Shown here piece by piece: positions 17,040 through 26,283 of a DNA stretch of 64,000 nt. Source of the DNA: Bdellovibrio sp. ArHS. GTDB lineage: Bacteria; Bdellovibrionota; Bdellovibrionia; Bdellovibrionales; Bdellovibrionaceae. Position numbers and translations under genes: made by a program. Below the pieces are notes generated by a model. The model made no database searches. It saw only the letters and a list, made by a program, of their open reading frames with translations, and had not been told where the DNA came from. The first letter of the stretch is position 1. Each line of letters opens with the position of its first letter. The DNA lies in NCBI RefSeq assembly GCF_000786105.1, contig NZ_JTEV01000018.1, forward strand, positions 59,170-123,169, read 5' to 3'.

Positions 17040-18971
17040 TTAGCGTTTTTTAAAGAAGCCTGAAACCACCTGTTTCAGGTCCATATTGAAAACATCTTGT
17101 TTTTTATTGGCCGCCATCAAAAGGGAAATCTCGCGACGAGCCGGAATGAAGGACGGGTCCAAAGCGACGCTTTTCTCAAATGACTTTCTTGCCGCCACCA
17201 CATCCCCTTTGATCTTATTGAAAAGACCGATTACGAAGGGGAATAAGGTGTCGTAACGTTCATCTGGTGGGACCTGAACAAGCTCCAGTTCCACTTCTTT
17301 CAGAACAAACTGTTTTTTCATTGGATCGACAGATCCTAACTTGGCCCAAGAGCTGTATAAATGAAGTTGCTGAGTCTGCGGGTTGAGTTTTGACACTTCC
17401 GCCAAGACCTCCAAAGCTTTCGCATACTGGTTGTATTGAAGATGCTTCTTCACCTCTTCCATCAACGTGGTCGCGCGAAGTTTAGCTTCCGCTTCGGACT
17501 TTTGGGTCGCCTGACGATATTGATCGATTTTATTGGCGTCCTGAGAAGCCGCGACCGCTTCTTGCGCCGTCTTTTTAATTTTATTCCAAACAGCAAACAC
17601 TTCTGAAGTCGTGTCCTGCGGCTGATCACCCAGCATCGTCATAAACTCTTCCAGGGCTACTTCCATGGAAGCTCCGCTGGCAGCGGTCTCCATATATGAC
17701 GTGATTTCGTAGCCGTTTTTTCCATCCAGCTCGGCCCAGATCTTCTTAAGAACCTTCAACTGTTCTTGGGGATTCGCGAACGCGGTTTTTTGCGCAAAGA
17801 CCACCAAACCTTTGGTTAAAAGAAAGTGAATGGCCTTATAAACCGCAATTTCGCTATAACCTTTGACATCCAAAAGCTGCGACAAAGTCATCTGATTGTT
17901 CAACTTCAAGGTGAAGCCATCCAAAGACTTAATCAACGACATGGTCAAGGCCGGATGATCTTCACGGAAAGTCGGACTTTTCACAATGACGTTTCCGGAC
18001 CACATCACGTACAAAGATTTCAACCAGTTCAAAGAAATTTTTGAAGCGATCCAATCGTGAAGATAATAAGACAAGGTGTCTGCATCAATGCTGGGATTGC
18101 TCATCTCAACTTCCGCGGCGGCAAAATTCACGCGGATTTTCTGATCAACAATCGTACGCACCAAGCGAATATTCATTTGCTCCATCAAAATCAAATCAAA
18201 CGCATGCGGACTGAGCTGATTGTTTTGAATCAGATAGTTCCCGATACGGCGATTGTTTTTGTCACGCAAAGCACTTTGCACGTCTTTGGGAGTCGCATAA
18301 CCGCTTTGAATCAGCATTTCCCCCAGGAAGGTGGTCTTGTCATCCACATCCACGCCGACGATCGTGCCGTTACAGAAAGAGATTCCTGAAACAGAGCCGT
18401 CCGCATTGTAGATATTCAAGTAACCGCTGCTCTTCGTTTCCACCAAAAGAGAATATAAAAACGGCAAGTCAAAGCCACTGACTTCCTCGATGGATTCAAT
18501 CACTTTTCTTTTCTGCCGGCTGGTCACCGTCGGATTGGCAAACATTTGATACAACAGCTTACGGGCATTAAATTCTTCCCGTTTCGGAGCTTCCTCTTTT
18601 TTAACCAGCTTTAGAATTTGTTCCATTTCAAACGGCTTTTTCAAAAAAGCCACGGCCTGCGTGCTTTGCGTGGCCTCTTGAATGAATTGTTTATCCGTGT
18701 AGATACCACTCATCAGAACAACCTTAAAACGAGAGTTCGGATAATTGGTGCGCGCCTGTTTGATGAAATCCAGACCCGTCATCTGAGGAAGCAGACAATC
18801 ACAGAAAAGAAAATCCAGATTATTCTGTGTGGAAAGAATGGTGTTGGCCTCGTCAGGACGAGAAGCCAAAAACACATGATGACCGGCTCGACTTAAAATT
18901 TCTTTTAAGGAGTTCCCGACGCTTTCATCGTCTTCTAGGATTAAAATACGGTTTTTATTGCCTGAATCCAC
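17040..18971 (-). CDS. Response regulator with DUF4388 (PATAN-like) and C-terminal TPR-like region
   Basis: A 643-residue cytoplasmic protein. Residues 1-~125 are a receiver domain: acidic pair in ILEDDES, phospho-acceptor Asp58 in FLFCDCLLPQMTG, VLMSG and the conserved Lys in FLKKPF. Residues ~170-330 match a DUF4388/PATAN-type domain (LLVETKSSGYLNIYNADGS, FCNGTIVGV, LGEMLIQSGYATPKDVQSAL), seen in myxobacterial and cyanobacterial regulators such as PatA. The last ~200 residues are helical, with a TPR-like block near the end (VARKSFEKSVALDPSFIPAR). There is no DNA-binding or enzyme domain, so output is probably by protein contact. It follows the STAS gene across a terminator, as the last gene of the minus-strand signalling group. 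Confidence 0.8.
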   Translation of the reverse strand: MDSGNKNRILILEDDESVGNSLKEILSRAGHHVFLASRPDEANTILSTQNNLDFLFCDCLLPQMTGLDFIKQARTNYPNSRFKVVLMSGIYTDKQFIQEATQSTQAVAFLKKPFEMEQILKLVKKEEAPKREEFNARKLLYQMFANPTVTSRQKRKVIESIEEVSGFDLPFLYSLLVETKSSGYLNIYNADGSVSGISFCNGTIVGVDVDDKTTFLGEMLIQSGYATPKDVQSALRDKNNRRIGNYLIQNNQLSPHAFDLILMEQMNIRLVRTIVDQKIRVNFAAAEVEMSNPSIDADTLSYYLHDWIASKISLNWLKSLYVMWSGNVIVKSPTFREDHPALTMSLIKSLDGFTLKLNNQMTLSQLLDVKGYSEIAVYKAIHFLLTKGLVVFAQKTAFANPQEQLKVLKKIWAELDGKNGYEITSYMETAASGASMEVALEEFMTMLGDQPQDTTSEVFAVWNKIKKTAQEAVAASQDANKIDQYRQATQKSEAEAKLRATTLMEEVKKHLQYNQYAKALEVLAEVSKLNPQTQQLHLYSSWAKLGSVDPMKKQFVLKEVELELVQVPPDERYDTLFPFVIGLFNKIKGDVVAARKSFEKSVALDPSFIPARREISLLMAANKKQDVFNMDLKQVVSGFFKKR

Positions 18972-19016
18972 GTTTTCTTGTCGGCTCTTTAAAGGAAAGC
19001 ATTGAGCTTAAAATAT

Positions 19017-19050
19017 AAAAAGCGGGACTGAAGATCAGCACCCGCTTTCT
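19017..19050 (-). terminator. Terminator after the STAS gene
   Basis: Minus-strand stem AAAGCGGG/CCCGCTTT (19041-19048 with 19019-19026) has a 14-nt loop and is followed by a T-rich tail (TTTATATTTT). It separates the STAS/SpoIIE transcript from the downstream response regulator gene. Confidence 0.6.
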
Positions 19051-19094
19051 TTTCTGGACCTAAGACTGTAGTCGACACAGTCCCCCGGTTGATC

Positions 19095-19565
19095 TTACTT
19101 CTTCAGAAACTTGAAATATTTGGACTCGATCACATCCATCTCCATTTCATTTCCCTCTTCGTCTTTTACGGAGGCCGGTGGGGTCACCCCACTTTCGTTA
19201 AACTCCGTCCCATAACGAAACAGGACGTTTTTTTCAGAGCCCGAATCATCGTTGTAGTACGGCACAAAAAACGAATTCACTTTTCCCGTCGCTGGCAAAA
19301 AACCATCTACCATGTTGATTTGATCGACGATGACTTTGGGGCAATTACTGAATGCGATTTGCGCACCAGACGCCGTTCCCATCCATTTGATCCATTCGCG
19401 AATGCCGCAAGAGTTGATACTCTTAAGGCCCCCCAGTTCCACTTCGATGGTCGGATTACCCGCAATATTGAACTGAGAAAAATCGACATCTTCGTCTATC
19501 GTGCCTGCCATTTGCACCACAAGTTTATCAGCGGCTTTATTCATTTTTACATCGAGTTTACCCAT
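19095..19565 (-). CDS. STAS-domain anti-sigma-factor antagonist-like protein
   Basis: A 156-residue protein from ATG 19565, supported by GAGGAG 6-8 nt upstream; a GTG at 19583 is less likely. Residues ~1-100 follow the STAS pattern of SpoIIAA/RsbV: a short strand, a variable segment, IEVELGG, then SINSCGIREWIKWM. Ser52 in INSCG sits where SpoIIAA is phosphorylated. The C-terminal ~60 residues (SFFVPYYNDDSGSEKNVLF onward) are an extension beyond the usual ~110 residues; related proteins that I recall have a Cys-containing element after PYY, replaced here by polar residues. The gene lies 35 bp downstream of a SpoIIE phosphatase, its probable partner. I infer a partner-switching role. Confidence 0.75.
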   Translation of the reverse strand: MGKLDVKMNKAADKLVVQMAGTIDEDVDFSQFNIAGNPTIEVELGGLKSINSCGIREWIKWMGTASGAQIAFSNCPKVIVDQINMVDGFLPATGKVNSFFVPYYNDDSGSEKNVLFRYGTEFNESGVTPPASVKDEEGNEMEMDVIESKYFKFLKK

Positions 19566-19600
19566 TCTGTTCTCCTCGTTCACGTTCCCGATTAATAAAG

Positions 19601-21433
19601 TTAATTAAGACCTTCGTTTTTTACTACAAAAAAGGTCACGTCATCGACCAAGGGCGCCCCTTGACGATGTTCTTGGAAGCTGATCGCAAAACGATCCACC
19701 GAATCCCCGACCCCCGGGAAGTCTTTGTTGGCAGCAATCAAAGCTTTGATAAATTCTCGTTCTCCCCAAGCCTCTTTGCCTGGATTCTGAATATCCGGAA
19801 TACCATCGGTATAAAAGAACACCGCATCCCCTTTTTCTAATTGAATGCTGGTCTGCTGATAAACAGAATCACGGGCTTGTCCCAATCTGGGATTATTCAC
19901 TTCATTCAAAGGCACCAGGTCTTTTTTCTTCAACGGCCCGTCCGTTTTTTTGATCAAGAAAGGCGCTTCGTGAGAGGCATTGCAATAAACCAATTCGCCC
20001 GTTTCCAAATCAAAGGACGCCAGAAAGAAGGTCATCATAATGCGACCTTTGGAAACGTCATAAATAGAACGGTTCAGAAGTTCTAAAGCTTTGTTTGGCG
20101 CAATATTCAGACGTTCGATGATCGTCGACGCACTTTTCGCCGCACTCGTGATCAAGGCCGCCGGAGCCCCGTGCCCCGTCGCATCTCCGATCCACAAGAA
20201 AATTTTATTGCCGATTTGGCAGTAGTGCCACCAGTCACCGCCACATTCACTGGCGGGTTCATAGTAACCGGCAATCGCCAAAGGACCGATTTTGGCGCGG
20301 GTTTCTGGGAACAGAGTCTCCTGCACCGTCTTAGCGGTTTGCAGCTCAGACTCCATCCGGGCTTTTTCCGCCGTCTGTTCAAGCAGGCGCGCCACTTCGG
20401 CCGCCATGATATTGAAGTTTTCCGCAAGACTGCCCACTTCATCATTGGATTTCACATCCACGCGAATATTGAAATCCCCTTCCGCCACTTTGCCGGTCGC
20501 CGTAAAAAGCTGTGTCAACGCTTGAGTCAGACCGCTGGAAGCAAAAAGACTTAAGATCACCGTCAAAGAAATCAAGATGCCGAAAAAGATCAAAGACTTG
20601 CGGATAAGGATTTGCACAGCCCCCAGAGCTTTTTCTTTTTCCACCGTGGTCACCACAATGAGATCGCCAAACCCGGCGCGAGAATACGACACCAAAAGCT
20701 CCGTCCCATCGACGGCTTTGTCTGTTTCCGCGCCTTGTGCGACCAAAGATTTGCCCCGCAAGAAAGAAGGTGTCACGACGGACTGCAGTCTTTTTCCTGG
20801 CATGCCGTCAGGACCGAACAGCACCAAACCATCCTGTGAAATTAAATACATTTTTTGCGAAGTGGCCGCGCGGAACATTTCCGACGCCTCACTCATACGC
20901 ACGATCACCATGAAAACGGTATTGCGGGTTTTGGTTTCATCGCTGACCTTTTCGAAAATAAAAACTCGGTCATCGATATAAGGAACCTTCACCACGCGAC
21001 GAGCGGCATCGGCCTCCGCGAAATAAGTCGGAAGATAGCTTTGCAAAGATGCCAATATGCCGTCCGTCTGGCCCGGAACTTTTTCTAAAAGAGCTTTTTT
21101 CTCGTAGGCACCGGTGCTCCCTGCCCCAAAGACGACGATGGATTCCAGATTGAACTCGTTCGTGAAAATAGAATCCGAAATCGATGTGAATTTTTGCTGC
21201 GTCAGATAGTCTTGAAAGATCGGCTTCGTCGTTCCCAACACGCCGTTAAGCTGTGTCTTAATTTGAGCCGCCATCGTGCCCGACATGCTGCTGGAAGAAT
21301 CAAAGACATAGGCGATCTTATCATCTTCGAAGATCTGTAAAGCCAGCACCAGATACACCGATAATGTAATCAAAGGCAGCGAAGTGAGAAGCAAAAGAAT
21401 CTTATATCTTATTGATATGCCACGTTTTTTCAC
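19601..21433 (-). CDS. Membrane-bound SpoIIE-type PP2C phosphatase with HAMP domain
   Basis: A 610-residue protein: N-terminal transmembrane segment (~residues 10-32), a periplasmic sensor of ~250 residues (unrecognised; CHASE- or Cache-like in size), a second membrane helix (LIFFGILISLTVILSLFA), a HAMP linker (VAEGDFNIRVDVKSNDEVG), a coiled coil and a SpoIIE phosphatase domain. The metal-binding motifs GGDWW, WIGDATGHG, YTDGIPD and DDVTFF are all present, so the enzyme should be active. It is likely to dephosphorylate the STAS protein encoded downstream in response to an envelope signal. The FecR-domain gene starts divergently 113 bp away. Confidence 0.88.
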   Translation of the reverse strand: MKKRGISIRYKILLLLTSLPLITLSVYLVLALQIFEDDKIAYVFDSSSSMSGTMAAQIKTQLNGVLGTTKPIFQDYLTQQKFTSISDSIFTNEFNLESIVVFGAGSTGAYEKKALLEKVPGQTDGILASLQSYLPTYFAEADAARRVVKVPYIDDRVFIFEKVSDETKTRNTVFMVIVRMSEASEMFRAATSQKMYLISQDGLVLFGPDGMPGKRLQSVVTPSFLRGKSLVAQGAETDKAVDGTELLVSYSRAGFGDLIVVTTVEKEKALGAVQILIRKSLIFFGILISLTVILSLFASSGLTQALTQLFTATGKVAEGDFNIRVDVKSNDEVGSLAENFNIMAAEVARLLEQTAEKARMESELQTAKTVQETLFPETRAKIGPLAIAGYYEPASECGGDWWHYCQIGNKIFLWIGDATGHGAPAALITSAAKSASTIIERLNIAPNKALELLNRSIYDVSKGRIMMTFFLASFDLETGELVYCNASHEAPFLIKKTDGPLKKKDLVPLNEVNNPRLGQARDSVYQQTSIQLEKGDAVFFYTDGIPDIQNPGKEAWGEREFIKALIAANKDFPGVGDSVDRFAISFQEHRQGAPLVDDVTFFVVKNEGLN

Positions 21434-21546
21434 GAGTTCAGTATGCCCGTTAACAGGAAACCCGAAAAGAAATTCTGATTTAACTTAGCCTAAGGTCCGT
21501 AAATGATTAGGCATTTCCCGCCGATAAGCCCTCAAGCAGGAGTGTT

Positions 21547-23715
21547 ATGTCACGTTTTGGACAAACAGAAAAATTCATCTTTTTCGGAGCCCTCATCTTA
21601 TTGATGGCCTTCTCGTATTTTCTGTACGATGACTCTTTGCTGTTCCCCAAAGCTAACCATGGAAAATTAGAATTGATTGGTGATGTCGCCACTTCTCAAA
21701 ACGATGTGCGCCGTAAAAATCTTGATACTTTCAGTTGGCTTCCGGCTTCTCGCAAAGATGTCGTCTATCAAAATGACTCTATCTTTACCGGTGATCGTTC
21801 CGAGGCGACGATCCGTCTTCAAGATGGAACACAGATTCGCATCGAGCCCAACTCTCTTATCACTTTAAATCTTAAAAACGGTCAAATGAATCTGGATCTT
21901 CGCTACGGAAATCTCGTTGGTGAGCTGGCGCAAGGTTCTTCTTTGACGGTGAAGTCAGGCACGGAAGAATTCAAACTTGAATCCACTCCTGGCACCGCAG
22001 AAAAACCCAAAATTCAATTTAACAAAGCCCACAGTGGGAATGTGGATTTAAAACTTCTGTCCGGTGATGTGAAGTACGTCGATAAAAAGAAGAAGGCGGT
22101 TAAAACGCTTCCGAAAAATGCCGTGGTTGCAGTTACCAAACAAGGCGAAGTGAAACAGGTTGAAAAACCGCAACTGGCGCTGAAGACGGAAAACAACATC
22201 AACTACCTCCGTGTGAATCCCGACGATCCTCTTCCTTTTGCGTGGGAATCCAAGGGACCGGTTTCGCGCTATGAACTTGAGATCTCACCCTCTGAAGACT
22301 TCAGCACGGTCGCCGTCTCTAAAATCACCTCCGAGCTGAATACGGCCGTCACCGAGCCACTGCAGCCCGGCCCCTATTATTGGCGTTTGAAAGCTTTCGA
22401 TCACAACGGACAAATCAGTGCGATTTCTGCCGCGCAAAACATGCACATCTCGCACTTGGTCGGACCGCAGATTGTGACCCCCACTCAAGCGGCACAGATC
22501 AGCCTGGAGTTGAAAGTAAAACCACAGGAAGAACTGGTCACGACAACTGAAGTGCAGTGGCGTGCTCAACCCGTTCTTAAGAATTTCACTTGGCAGATTT
22601 CCCAGGACCCTGAGTTCCAGACTCTTCTTAAAGAAGAAAACACCACCACTTTGGCGGCAGTCACCCCCAAACTTCCTTCGGGAACTTATTGGGTGCGAGT
22701 CCAGGGACAAACTGAAAATCAAAAAGTTTCGCCGTGGTCTGAGCCGGTGTCTTTCACATTGAATCTTTTAGCGCATAAAGAAGAACGTCCCGACCGCCCA
22801 GTGCTAGTGACTAAAAAAATTGAATTCAAGGTTCCGACGGGTAAGGATCGTAATCCCGCGTCTCCGGAAGCACCGAAGATGGCGTGGAAGCCTGTTTTAC
22901 AAACCAAGAACTACCAGTTGCAGATCGCCAAAGATGCCAGCTTTAAAGAGGCTGAAAAATACGATCTCAACCAAACCTCGGCGGCGTGGGCCCAGTACCG
23001 TCCCGGCAAGTACTTCTATCGCGTCTATGCTCGCGGCCTCAATGGTCTGGTCAGTGAACCCAGTGAAACCGGCGTTTTGGAAATCACCGTTGGTGGAGTG
23101 ACGCTGGATCCGTTGAAAACAATCAATGCCGTCGGACAGGCTCCCGGCCCCAAAGAAACTCCGATCAGTTGGAGCGAAGTCCCCTTTGCCAAATCCTATC
23201 TTGTGCAGGTGGATAAAAATAAAGACTTCACGACTCCGCAACTTCTGGAATATGCGGCGAATGCGGGCGTTCTGACTTTGAACGATCCGGGTCGTTACAA
23301 TGTTCGCGTCCAGGCTTTGGATGAAGCCAACAAACCTTTGACCGAGTTTTCGAATATTGAAGAGGTTCTTTACACCTTCCGCACACCTCTGGTTCCTCCC
23401 ACTTTGATGGAGCCATTTAATGCCGCTTCCATTTTCCTGCAAACGGAAATGGAACCCTTTATTTGGCTGGAGTGGAAAAAGGTGGAAGGTGCGACCTCGT
23501 ACCGTATTGAAATCTCGGACAAGGCCGACTTTTCCCGCACGTTGATTGCCAAATCATTGGACGGAAATCGCTACCTGATTAAGGACCGCGTTCCGTTGGG
23601 CAAAATTTACTGGCGGGTTCGCGCCGAATCCAAAAGCGATTCGGAGACCTCTGAATGGACAACCAAACGTGAATTCACACTTTACCATCAGAAGAACGAG
23701 ACTTTTGTAAAATGA
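21547..23715 (+). CDS. Membrane-anchored FecR-domain protein with Fn3-like repeats
   Basis: A 722-residue protein with one N-terminal membrane anchor (FIFFGALILLMAFSYFLY) and a periplasmic remainder. Residues ~70-150 match a FecR domain (VVYQNDSIFTGDRSEATIRL, then GTQIRIEPNSLITL). The rest is a series of at least four fibronectin III-like modules, marked by the recurrent pattern W-x-YRV-x-A (PYYWRLKAFD, TYWVRVQGQT, KYFYRVYARG, RYNVRVQALD, IYWRVRAESK), each preceded by a Y-x-L/I-E/Q-I strand. There is no FecA/FecI partner. The gene overlaps the following CheA-like kinase by 4 bp, so it may be the envelope-side sensor for that kinase. Confidence 0.82.
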   Translation: MSRFGQTEKFIFFGALILLMAFSYFLYDDSLLFPKANHGKLELIGDVATSQNDVRRKNLDTFSWLPASRKDVVYQNDSIFTGDRSEATIRLQDGTQIRIEPNSLITLNLKNGQMNLDLRYGNLVGELAQGSSLTVKSGTEEFKLESTPGTAEKPKIQFNKAHSGNVDLKLLSGDVKYVDKKKKAVKTLPKNAVVAVTKQGEVKQVEKPQLALKTENNINYLRVNPDDPLPFAWESKGPVSRYELEISPSEDFSTVAVSKITSELNTAVTEPLQPGPYYWRLKAFDHNGQISAISAAQNMHISHLVGPQIVTPTQAAQISLELKVKPQEELVTTTEVQWRAQPVLKNFTWQISQDPEFQTLLKEENTTTLAAVTPKLPSGTYWVRVQGQTENQKVSPWSEPVSFTLNLLAHKEERPDRPVLVTKKIEFKVPTGKDRNPASPEAPKMAWKPVLQTKNYQLQIAKDASFKEAEKYDLNQTSAAWAQYRPGKYFYRVYARGLNGLVSEPSETGVLEITVGGVTLDPLKTINAVGQAPGPKETPISWSEVPFAKSYLVQVDKNKDFTTPQLLEYAANAGVLTLNDPGRYNVRVQALDEANKPLTEFSNIEEVLYTFRTPLVPPTLMEPFNAASIFLQTEMEPFIWLEWKKVEGATSYRIEISDKADFSRTLIAKSLDGNRYLIKDRVPLGKIYWRVRAESKSDSETSEWTTKREFTLYHQKNETFVK

Positions 23716-25658
23716 AGATTCAGTACTCACTCTTCGACACCCTGTTAGAACCCGTTTTTGTTCTGAATGCAGAACAAAAGGTGGTTTATTGCAACGAAAC
23801 GGCAGCGGTTATCGCCGGTCTTTCGATTCGTAAAATCACACGCGGCATGAAGTTCGGTGAACTTTTTGAATTCAGTGAGCCTTTAGATGGCCTGGATAAG
23901 CTGCTCGAGGTCTGCGATGCGACCCCTTACAAAGAAGTGAACTTCAAGAGCTCGCAAGGGGGCGAAGGTAAAGTCCAAATCACCTTGCAACCTATCTTTG
24001 ATTCCATGGGCGATAAGAACTGGATTGTTTTTGTCCGCGATGTGACGTTGGAAGAACGTCTGCAAAAGAAATATCGCGCTGAGCTTGAGCAAAAAGAAGA
24101 TGTCATCAAAGCCCTGGAAGATGCCAAAGTTCAACTGGAAAACTACAGCAAAAACCTGGAGCAAATGGTCGCGGATCGCACGCGCGAGTTATCACGCTTG
24201 AACCAGACGATGTCCGCACTGCTCGACAGCTTGGGACAAGGCTTCTTTATCTTTAATACCGACGGAACGATTTTGGATGTTTCTTCCAAGGCTTGCGAAA
24301 GCACCGTGGAATGCCGACCTGACGGCAAACTTATTTGGGATGTTTTAAAACTTCCCGAAAACAAAGTCGAAGGCTTCAAAAAATGGATGCAAACCCTGTT
24401 TATGGAAATGCTGCCCTTTGAAGATCTTTCGCCGTTGGGCCCGACAACTTATCCGCATTCAGCCAACCGTAATATCGCCTTAGAGTATCACCCGCTTCGT
24501 TCTGCGGAAGGGACTATGGAAGGCGTCGTGGTGGTTGCATCCGATATCACCTCGTTAATTGAAGCCCAGAAACAGGCAGAAACAGAAAAAGAACACGCCA
24601 AGTTGATCATCAATATGATCAAGTCAAAACGTGAAATCCACCGCTTTATCCAAGAAGCTCAGGGTTTGCTTATTTCCGTGCGCGAAGAAGTTTCCAAAGA
24701 CGAAGCTCCCTACGACACGGAAACCCTTTTCCGCAACCTGCACACCCTCAAGGGAGGCGCCGCTCTGTTTTCCATCAAGGAAGTCGCAGAGGCCTGCCAT
24801 CAGGGCGAAACTTTGCTGGCAGAATTGAAGGACAATTGGACCCGCCCCGCCTTTATCTCTTTGCGTGCGAAGTGTTTTGAAATCGAAGAATACTTCTTTA
24901 AGTTTTTAGAAGAGACCAAAGAAATTCTCGGCTCCTCGGCACTACCTGAAGAGCGTCAAATCGAAATTGCCATCAGCAAGCTTAACGATATCGCTCGCAA
25001 AGTGGGCTCGTTGCCTGGTGGCGGTCATGTCGCGCAAGAGCTTCTTCTCGAACTTGCCATGGAACCGGTTTTGCGATTTGTGGAACCTTATAACGAGGTG
25101 ATGCTGCGTCTGGCGGAAAGAATCGACAAAATGATGGCGCCTTTGAAAATCAATAATGGCAACATCATGGTCATTCCGGAAATTTACAATTCCTTGTTCG
25201 CCACGCTGGTCCACGCCTTCAGAAATGCCGTCGATCACGGCATCGAAGCTCCCGACACGCGCGTTGATGCGGGAAAATCCGCCGAAGGACATGTCGAAGT
25301 CAGTTTTGAAGTTCAGTCTCATTTCGAATCTCCTCGTCTCTTGATCAAAATTCAGGACGACGGCGGCGGCATTGATCCGCAAAAGATTCGTGAAAAGCTT
25401 GCCAAGCGTTTGGTCGATACTAAAAATAAAACCGACGCGGAAGTGATTCAGCACATCTTCGACAGTCAGTTTTCAACTCGCGAACAAGTCACGGATATTT
25501 CCGGTCGAGGCGTGGGTATGGATGCCATCAAAGTGGCCGCCGAAGAACTGCAAGGACGTGTGTGGGTGGAGTCACAAGTGGGGGTTGGCTCAACCCTTTT
25601 TGTGGAAGTACCTTACATCACCGAATTTAAAAAAGAAAAGCTGCCAAAGGCAGCTTAG
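23712..25658 (+). CDS. Soluble PAS-Hpt-HATPase kinase, CheA-like
   Basis: A 648-residue protein in the order PAS (~1-110), coiled coil (~115-165), second PAS (~168-290), Hpt domain with the phospho-His in FRNLHTLKGGAALF (~His344), and a CheA-type ATPase: N box HAFRNAVDHGIE, G1 DDGGGID, G2 ISGRGVGMDAI. CheA's C-terminal CheW-like domain is absent; the chain ends soon after the ATPase, and no separate response-regulator-binding P2 domain is evident. It is therefore a CheA-like autokinase uncoupled from chemoreceptor arrays. The ATGA overlap ties it to the FecR protein; the receiver protein at 17040-18971 or the CheY at 27102 are possible phospho-acceptors. Confidence 0.82.
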   Translation: MKIQYSLFDTLLEPVFVLNAEQKVVYCNETAAVIAGLSIRKITRGMKFGELFEFSEPLDGLDKLLEVCDATPYKEVNFKSSQGGEGKVQITLQPIFDSMGDKNWIVFVRDVTLEERLQKKYRAELEQKEDVIKALEDAKVQLENYSKNLEQMVADRTRELSRLNQTMSALLDSLGQGFFIFNTDGTILDVSSKACESTVECRPDGKLIWDVLKLPENKVEGFKKWMQTLFMEMLPFEDLSPLGPTTYPHSANRNIALEYHPLRSAEGTMEGVVVVASDITSLIEAQKQAETEKEHAKLIINMIKSKREIHRFIQEAQGLLISVREEVSKDEAPYDTETLFRNLHTLKGGAALFSIKEVAEACHQGETLLAELKDNWTRPAFISLRAKCFEIEEYFFKFLEETKEILGSSALPEERQIEIAISKLNDIARKVGSLPGGGHVAQELLLELAMEPVLRFVEPYNEVMLRLAERIDKMMAPLKINNGNIMVIPEIYNSLFATLVHAFRNAVDHGIEAPDTRVDAGKSAEGHVEVSFEVQSHFESPRLLIKIQDDGGGIDPQKIREKLAKRLVDTKNKTDAEVIQHIFDSQFSTREQVTDISGRGVGMDAIKVAAEELQGRVWVESQVGVGSTLFVEVPYITEFKKEKLPKAA

Positions 25659-25713
25659 TCCGCCCCGGCTTCACCACCCCTAGAGCCTCTGTATTCTTTG
25701 CGCAAGACGACCC

Positions 25714-25737
25714 GCTTTCGAGCTCAATATCGAAAGC
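25714..25737. terminator. 8-bp hairpin between converging genes
   Basis: Perfect stem GCTTTCGA/TCGAAAGC (25714-25721 with 25730-25737), 8-nt loop, between the kinase gene and the converging small Ser-rich gene. There is no clear T-run, so a terminator role is uncertain. Confidence 0.3.
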
Positions 25738-25765
25738 AGGCCATTATTAAAAACGTGGTGTGACT

Positions 25766-26131
25766 TTAGCGAGTTGTACCTTCGGACTCCATGGTGCCGG
25801 ATTCACTACGTGATTCACTTTTTTTCGAATCACTTTCGTAACCGCTGGCATCAGCTCGGTTTGTTTTCGAGCTACGCTGCATTTTCTTTTTATCCGCAGC
25901 TTTCTGACGTTCTATTTCAGAGGCCACAGAACCTGAAGTTCCCGTTTCCGTGGACATATCCGAAGTCGAACTTGGCGTTCTGGATTCAGACATAGACGAG
26001 TCTGATGGACTGCTCGAGCCCGTCGACGAACTTGAGCTTGTACTTGCGCCAGTACCCGACCCTGTGCCAGCTGCAAAGGCCGAGCCCGTAAACATCATGG
26101 CCGTAGCCACTGCGACTGTTAACAATTTCAT
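25766..26131 (-). CDS. Secreted Ser/Thr-rich low-complexity protein
   Basis: A 121-residue protein from ATG 26131, with an ideal AAGGAGG ribosome-binding site; an upstream in-frame start at 26188 is not needed. Signal peptide MKLLTVAVATAMMFTGSAFA. The mature chain is almost entirely Ser, Thr, Gly, Glu and Lys (GTGSGTGASTSSSSSTGSSS at the start, then a basic AADKKKMQRSSK patch), and is expected to be disordered. It could be a linker-like or surface polymer-like protein. Function not recognised. The strong ribosome-binding site suggests high expression. Confidence 0.7.
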   Translation of the reverse strand: MKLLTVAVATAMMFTGSAFAAGTGSGTGASTSSSSSTGSSSPSDSSMSESRTPSSTSDMSTETGTSGSVASEIERQKAADKKKMQRSSKTNRADASGYESDSKKSESRSESGTMESEGTTR

Positions 26132-26283
26132 ATCATCCTCCTTTGCGAGAGATGGTTGCACCCATCCTCGCACTCCCCCAGGAGGCATTCAAATTTTTCA
26201 AAATTTTCTGAGTGAAAACATCTCTTTCATAAGAACAAAGACGAGTCGTGCCCGCTCTAAGGAGGGCTCTAGATGAGGGGATA

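Noticed and set aside
19089..19595. 168-codon frame on the + strand opposite the STAS gene
   Set aside because: Shadow of the STAS gene, whose domain pattern and GAGGAG site are clear; no ribosome-binding site or family match.
22897..23442. 181-codon minus-strand frame inside the FecR/Fn3 gene
   Set aside because: Antisense shadow of a protein with clear Fn3-like repeats.
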